Origin: Hyphomicrobiaceae bacterium
GTDB lineage: Bacteria > Pseudomonadota > Alphaproteobacteria > Rhizobiales > JAKIUO01
NCBI GenBank assembly: GCA_021647535.1
Contig: JAKIUO010000041.1
Coordinates: 1-18,198 of the forward strand
Direction of reading: 5' to 3'
DNA: 18,198 nt
Shown: in pieces, positions 14,709-18,198 of the stretch
Layout: each line of letters opens with the position of its first letter
How positions within the stretch are numbered: the first letter of the stretch is position 1
Made by a program: the position numbers and the translations under genes
Notes under the pieces: model-generated
Seen by the model: only the letters and a program-made list of their open reading frames with translations
Database searches by the model: none
What the model was told of the DNA's origin: nothing

Positions 14709-15656
14709 CTATTTCTTGCCGTTGAGCACTTCACGATAAGTATGTTCGGCGAACATCGAGCCGGACAGATAAACGCTTGGCATACGCAGGAGATTATCGA
14801 ATACTTTTGGCCCGTGAATGAACAGGATTTCGGGATTGACATTGACGTGGGGCATACCGCGCTGGGCCGCCTGCAGGCTGTCGAACTCCACTTGCACCAG
14901 ATATTGCGCCGGCACTGTATAGCCTTCCCAGACTTCGGCGGTGCGCTTGAGGTTCTGGCCCGAGCCATCAATCATTTCGGCCATCATGCTCTCGGTCGTG
15001 GCGTGGCCGCTGCCAAGCGTCGAAAAACCGATGCGCTTCAAGATCTGATAACCGAGCACGCCGCTGGTTTTCATGAGCTTGTCCATGACCTGCACTTCGG
15101 CTTCTTCAAAAATCTCTTCTTTACCAGGGCGCAAAAGATGCTGTGCCATCACCGTCACGGTTTCGCCGCTGTCGAGGGCATAGCCTGAGGTGTCTCCCTT
15201 ATTGTCAAAGCCCATTTTGAGCATCTGATTTTTGGAAATCAGCTTGGGCAGATTGCTGGCGACGATGCGATAGATCGGCTCTTCGGGACCATCCAGCAAA
15301 ACATCGCCACAACGCGCACAGGCTTCGATCACCACATCTTCAAAGGTTTCGTGGAATTTTTCGTGCGCTTCCCAGCTGTCCCAATAGGTGATCTGGTCGA
15401 TCCAGATATGTGACAACTCCTCGCGCATATCGGAGCTGGCGGCCCAGCGCATCCCCATAGGACAAGACCCGATCTGTCCCATCAGATCAAAACCACGAAA
15501 GCCTGGAGACAGGCTGGTCGCCAGACACATTTTGGCGCTGGCCTGCTTCATCATCTTCATGAGGTTGGGGTCATTTTTGACCAACACCCGATTGATTGCC
15601 ACATAAAGCGGTGATTTTGGTTCGGCATCAAACAGTTTTTTGAGAGTATCAGGCAT
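14709..15656 (-). CDS. sor: Sulfur oxygenase reductase
   Basis: A 315-residue cytoplasmic non-heme iron enzyme that, with O2 and no external electron donor, disproportionates elemental sulfur to sulfite/thiosulfate and sulfide; known members assemble as 24-mers. The core residues match Acidianus ambivalens SOR in identity and spacing: C44 (persulfide cysteine C31), iron ligands H98, H102 and E126 (H86, H90, E114), and C113/C116 (C101/C104). The start of the fold, YVAINRVLVKNDP, and PGFRGFDLMGQIG, GPEEPIYRI, PGKEEIFE and QYLVQVE also follow the family. Length is typical (about 308-317). The ATG at 15656 has AAAGGA 10 nt upstream; earlier in-frame codons do not. No signal peptide is present. 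It stands alone, convergent with queF and divergent from ttcA. The protein is clearly related but distant from archaeal SORs, so activity on sulfur is inferred. Confidence 0.88.
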   Translation of the reverse strand: MPDTLKKLFDAEPKSPLYVAINRVLVKNDPNLMKMMKQASAKMCLATSLSPGFRGFDLMGQIGSCPMGMRWAASSDMREELSHIWIDQITYWDSWEAHEKFHETFEDVVIEACARCGDVLLDGPEEPIYRIVASNLPKLISKNQMLKMGFDNKGDTSGYALDSGETVTVMAQHLLRPGKEEIFEEAEVQVMDKLMKTSGVLGYQILKRIGFSTLGSGHATTESMMAEMIDGSGQNLKRTAEVWEGYTVPAQYLVQVEFDSLQAAQRGMPHVNVNPEILFIHGPKVFDNLLRMPSVYLSGSMFAEHTYREVLNGKK

Positions 15657-15749
15657 ATGGGGGGGATCCTTTGTAGCATTGGGTTCATCTCTAAAGATCC
15701 TATAATTGAACCGTGCGAAAATTACCAGCACCAGCCAATAACTTATATG

Positions 15750-15761
15750 TGAAATATTTCA
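15750..15761. promoter_or_regulatory. Perfect palindrome in the sor-ttcA divergent region
   Basis: TGAAATATTTCA is a perfect 12-bp palindrome 94 bp from the sor start and 119 bp from the ttcA start. Nearer sor, GGTTCA (15685-15690) and TGAACC (15710-15715) form a second dyad enclosing a perfect TATAAT on the plus strand (15704-15709). These are candidate control sites for the divergent pair. They do not obviously match known sulfur-responsive operators. Confidence 0.4.
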
Positions 15762-15879
15762 TGGCTGTGCTGTACTATGCCTTGTAAACAGGTGTTTTGT
15801 TGTCGGGCGGCCTGGAATTGGTTAGGGTGTGGGCAGTTTCAAACCCAGCCAGCGAGCCCCTCAAAAAGGACAGCCCCCT

Positions 15880-16740
15880 GTGAACGAAAATGCCCCGGAC
15901 AATAATAATTGCCACCCGATGTTCCGCAACGCCCCCTCAAGCGTGGCCTTCAAAAAGCTGCGCAAACGGCTTTTGCGCCAAACCCGCGAGGCGCTGGCCG
16001 ATTTTTCCATGGTTGATGAAGGCGCCAAATGGCTGATCTGCCTTTCTGGGGGCAAAGACAGCTACGCCCTGCTGGCACTGCTGGCGGATCTCAAATGGCG
16101 CGGCCTGTTGCCGGTCGAGCTGCTGGCCTGCAATCTCGATCAAGTGCAGCCGGGGTTTCCAAAACACATATTACCAGAATTTCTTGAAAAGACCGGCATC
16201 CCCTATCGCATTGAAACACAAGATACTTACAGCATCGTCATGGACAAGATCCCGGAAGGCGGCACCACCTGCTCTTTATGCTCGCGCCTGCGTCGGGGTC
16301 ATTTATATCGGGTGGCGCGCGAAGAAGGCTGCACCGCCATCGTGCTGGGTCATCATATGGATGATCTGCTGGAAACCTTTTTTCTCAACCTGTTTCACGG
16401 CGGACGCCTCGCCACCATGTCGCCAAAACTGCGCAATGATGAGGGGGATATGGTCGTGTTGCGCCCCTTGACCTATGCGCTCGAAGCCGACCTTGAAAAA
16501 TTCGCCACTCACATGCAATTCCCCATCATCCCGTGCAATCTGTGCGGCGCACAGGAAAATCTGCAACGGGTCGTCGTGCGGCAAATGCTGGAAGGCTGGG
16601 AGGAACATCACAAAGGCCGCAAACACGTTATGGCCAAGGCCTTGACCAATGTGCGGCCCTCGCATCTGCTGGATCGAAAACTGTTCGATTTCGCCGACCT
16701 GTCGCGCCTGGCTATCCCAGAAAAAGACGAAATTCTCTAA
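15880..16740 (+). CDS. ttcA: tRNA 2-thiocytidine(32) synthetase
   Basis: A 286-residue cytoplasmic enzyme that thiolates C32 of certain tRNAs, using ATP, an Fe-S cluster and a sulfur donor. The PP-loop SGGKDS (56-61) activates the base with ATP. Cluster cysteines lie in C131-SL-C134 and C219-NL-C222, and the family motif GHHMDDLLETFFLNLFHGG is at 157-175. PSHLLD is present near the C-terminus. The GTG at 15880 is chosen because AAGGA lies 9 nt upstream; a GTG at 15829 and an ATG at 15919 are in frame but lack a ribosome site. Length is near the 311 of E. coli TtcA. It is divergent from sor, which suggests but does not prove a shared sulfur context. A palindromic element follows directly after its stop. 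Confidence 0.94.
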   Translation: MNENAPDNNNCHPMFRNAPSSVAFKKLRKRLLRQTREALADFSMVDEGAKWLICLSGGKDSYALLALLADLKWRGLLPVELLACNLDQVQPGFPKHILPEFLEKTGIPYRIETQDTYSIVMDKIPEGGTTCSLCSRLRRGHLYRVAREEGCTAIVLGHHMDDLLETFFLNLFHGGRLATMSPKLRNDEGDMVVLRPLTYALEADLEKFATHMQFPIIPCNLCGAQENLQRVVVRQMLEGWEEHHKGRKHVMAKALTNVRPSHLLDRKLFDFADLSRLAIPEKDEIL

Positions 16741-16748
16741 ACGCTCTC

Positions 16749-16880
16749 GCTATCGTGAGTGGGGCCAGCCCCACACCCCGTTGGGAGGAGACCTCCCAAA
16801 CCCACCCTTTTTTGAAGTTTCAAAAAGAAAGGGGTTTGGGGAAATCCTTTTCCCCGAATGGGTAGGGGCGATAGCCCATT
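16749..16880. repeat. Nested-palindrome intergenic element, copy type 3
   Basis: A roughly 130-bp imperfect inverted repeat that starts 8 bp after the ttcA stop. The ends GCTATCG (16749-16755) and CGATAGC (16869-16875) pair. Near the centre CCCAAACCC (16795-16803) pairs with GGGTTTGGG (16832-16840), and the middle is TTTGAA/TTCAAA. Each arm holds its own hairpin: TTGGGAGG-AGA-CCTCCCAA (16781-16799) and GGGGAAA...TTTCCCC (16838-16855). Further small dyads are GGGGCCAGCCCC (16761-16772) and AATGGG/CCCATT (16857-16862, 16875-16880). The left hairpin followed by a T-run (16808-16813) could terminate ttcA. Similar GGGAGG-AGA-CCTCCC-AAACCC strings are common after genes in several Alphaproteobacteria, from memory. 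Confidence 0.75.
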
Positions 16881-17015
16881 CGCGAAGCGAGTTTGAGTGG
16901 CAATTATAGGGCTCAGCGTAAAAACATAGCACATTAGTCTTGTATTTGCATATCGCCAACCCCTAATATATGCTTGAATAGATAAATTACGGGAAAAAAC
17001 GGGGAGATCACCACC

Positions 17016-17249
17016 ATGCCCATGACCGGCGAGGAAATCGAGACCATTATCAAAACGGCCATACCGGATGCCATAATTGAGCTTGTCGATACGGCGGGCG
17101 ACAATAATCACTGGTCGGCGACCGTGACCTCAAGCGAGTTCGCCGGAAAGTCACGCGTCCAGCAGCACCAGATGATCAATAAGGCGTTTGGCGAAAAACT
17201 CGGCACGACCTTACATGCGCTGGCGCTCTCCACCAGAGTGCCTGAATAG
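17016..17249 (+). CDS. bolA: BolA family protein
   Basis: A 77-residue cytoplasmic protein of the BolA/IbaG family, which partners monothiol CGFS glutaredoxins to form a [2Fe-2S]-bridged complex used in Fe-S trafficking and iron sensing. The fold shows the N-terminal helix IETIIKTAIP, a strand IIELVDTAGDNNHWSATV with the candidate ligand His32, and the signature FAGKSRVQQHQMINKAF (42-58). LHALAL with His67 follows. ATG 17016 follows GGGGAGA at about 8 nt; ATG 17022 is possible. It lies 56 bp before grxD on the same strand, the usual functional pair. The short type and neighbour suggest the cytosolic-Fe-S BolA subgroup rather than the cell-shape BolA of E. coli; the symbol is used for the family. 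Confidence 0.93.
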   Translation: MPMTGEEIETIIKTAIPDAIIELVDTAGDNNHWSATVTSSEFAGKSRVQQHQMINKAFGEKLGTTLHALALSTRVPE

Positions 17250-17305
17250 GCAGCGACATGACCGCCACTCATCATCAACAGCAAAAACGATAAAGGGACA
17301 GTAAA

Positions 17306-17653
17306 ATGAGCGAACAGGAAATTCACGACTGGATCGGCAAAACATTGACCACCAATGATGTGGTCCTCTTCATGAAAGGCACCCACGAGATGCCGCAATG
17401 CGGTTTTTCAGGGCTTTGTGTGCAGGTACTTGATCATCTCGGCGTTGATTTCAAAGGCGTCAATGTGCTTGATGACATGGGCATTCGGGAAGGCATCAAA
17501 ACCTTCTCTGAATGGCCGACCATCCCACAGCTTTATATCAAGGGTGAATTTGTTGGCGGCGCTGATATCGTCAAGGAAATGTATCAGGCCGGTGAATTGC
17601 AGCAAATGCTTACCGACAAGGGCGTTAGCACCAGCAATACGGCCCAGGCTTAA
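17306..17653 (+). CDS. grxD: Monothiol CGFS glutaredoxin (Grx4 family)
   Basis: A 115-residue cytoplasmic protein that holds a [2Fe-2S] cluster between two monomers with glutathione as co-ligand, and passes it on or forms a heterocomplex with BolA. Visible are K24 in LFMKGT, the active site C32-G-F-S (after MPQ), the glutathione-binding WPTIPQLYIKGEFVGG with cis-Pro, and GGADIVKEM. Length matches E. coli GrxD (115). AAAGGG lies 7-9 nt before the ATG. It is probably co-transcribed with bolA. The last ten residues (STSNTAQA end) are a non-conserved tail. Glutathione would come from the gshA product encoded in the same window. Confidence 0.96.
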   Translation: MSEQEIHDWIGKTLTTNDVVLFMKGTHEMPQCGFSGLCVQVLDHLGVDFKGVNVLDDMGIREGIKTFSEWPTIPQLYIKGEFVGGADIVKEMYQAGELQQMLTDKGVSTSNTAQA

Positions 17654-17695
17654 CAGGTTGGCCTGACATCTGGCCGCGAGCGCACAATTCATATT

Positions 17696-17725
17696 TTGAC
17701 GAGACGGGCGGGTTCTCCTTATAGT
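17696..17725 (+). promoter_or_regulatory. Sigma-70-like promoter for the PqiA-like gene
   Basis: TTGACG (17696-17701, 5/6) and TATAGT (17720-17725, 5/6) are separated by 18 bp. The start site would fall near 17732, giving a leader of about 60 nt before ATG 17791. The box lies 42 bp after the grxD stop and argues for separate transcription of the next gene. Confidence 0.6.
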
Positions 17726-17790
17726 GATGAAACTCGCCCCCTTGTCCTTGCGGCCACCGGAGACCAGCCTTCGCCCCGGCTCTTTTGCTT

Positions 17791-18198
17791 ATGAATATGA
17801 AACGTCGCTCGATTTTTCTTGAAATGCTGATGGCCGGAGCGGCACTTTGCCTGCTGCTCGGTCTGACTTTGCCTGTGGTCAAGCTCACTTTTCTCTATTT
17901 CTTTTCCAACAAACATTCCATTTTGTCGATCATCTGGGTGCTTTACAAGGACCATGAATGGCTGCTTTCCGGCGTCTTGCTGATCTTTTCCGCCCTGTTT
18001 CCCCTCGGTAAACTCAGCTATCTTTTGCTGCTATATATCCGCCGTCTCAACGATATCCTACCCAGTGAGCGCCTGCTTTATATCCTGTCCTGGCTCGGGC
18101 GCTGGTCGATGCTTGATGTGCTGGTGCTGGCGCTTGTCGTGTTTTACACCAAGCAAACCGGTGTCGCCGATGCCACCGTATTGCCCGGCATCTATTTC
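17791..18198 (+). CDS. PqiA-like (paraquat-inducible protein A) membrane protein, partial
   Basis: The first 136 codons of an inner-membrane protein; the gene runs off the window. Hydrophobic segments lie at about 12-35, 54-78 and 107-122, and the PqiA-domain phrase GRWSMLDVLVLALVV (about 107-121) is clear. PqiA domains occur with MCE-type lipid-transport systems (PqiABC, LetAB) or as single-domain proteins. Here only one domain is visible and no zinc-ribbon Cys pairs precede it, which suggests a stand-alone single-domain form. ATG 17791 and ATG 17797 are both possible, and neither has a clear Shine-Dalgarno site. The frame is open upstream only to a stop at 17728, so the N-terminus is nearly fixed. 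Confidence 0.82.
   Translation, partial: MNMKRRSIFLEMLMAGAALCLLLGLTLPVVKLTFLYFFSNKHSILSIIWVLYKDHEWLLSGVLLIFSALFPLGKLSYLLLLYIRRLNDILPSERLLYILSWLGRWSMLDVLVLALVVFYTKQTGVADATVLPGIYF

Noticed and set aside
14709..15656. Reading the sor product as a generic antibiotic-biosynthesis monooxygenase-type ferredoxin-like protein
   Set aside because: The length, the doubled ferredoxin-like layout and the exact C/H/H/C/C/E spacing match sulfur oxygenase reductase specifically.

Overview
The window looks like chromosomal DNA of a free-living, probably marine or sediment, alphaproteobacterium of roughly 50% G+C. This rests on the rsmE-gshA pair (class II glutamate-cysteine ligase), the bolA-grxD pair, a unimodular QueF, a TtcA, and palindromic intergenic repeats of a kind common in that class. 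A finer placement (Rhodospirillales-like or Kordiimonadales-like) would be a guess. No tRNA, rRNA, CRISPR array, transposase or phage gene was seen.

Layout. From 115 to 5096, on the minus strand, lie two large secreted proteins. Both start with a signal peptide and a PAN/Apple-like domain. Both then carry a four-cysteine module with fixed spacing (C-x18-C-x17-C-x21-C, one copy with x18 in the middle), four times in one protein and five in the other. The larger protein adds three H-type-lectin-like domains, a six-bladed tectonin-type propeller and a C-terminal beta domain. A dodecin gene follows on the minus strand (5328-5531), then an EptA-type phosphoethanolamine transferase on the plus strand (5799-7409).

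From 7651 to 12439 everything reads on the minus strand: rsmE, gshA, a YjgN/DUF898 membrane protein and an M48 metallopeptidase, the last two as an operon. From 12688 the plus strand carries a LuxR-type regulator with a complete acyl-homoserine-lactone-binding signature but no luxI nearby, a 66-residue unknown protein and queF. Convergent to queF is a sulfur oxygenase reductase (sor, 14709-15656 minus), a rare enzyme with all its metal-site and cysteine residues intact. It is divergent from ttcA (tRNA 2-thiocytidine synthesis), with a perfect 12-bp palindrome between them. The window ends with bolA-grxD (iron-sulfur cluster and iron handling) and the start of a PqiA-like membrane protein with its own promoter.

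Systems. One theme is sulfur, thiol and Fe-S metabolism: gshA, sor, ttcA, bolA and grxD, although they are not one operon. The other is the cell surface and its sensing: lectin-like secreted proteins, lipid A modification, a LuxR regulator, YjgN/M48 and PqiA. Three intergenic regions (after eptA, queF and ttcA) hold unrelated sequences with the same architecture: a large inverted repeat whose two arms each fold into a small hairpin. In two of them the arms differ by changes that keep the pairing.
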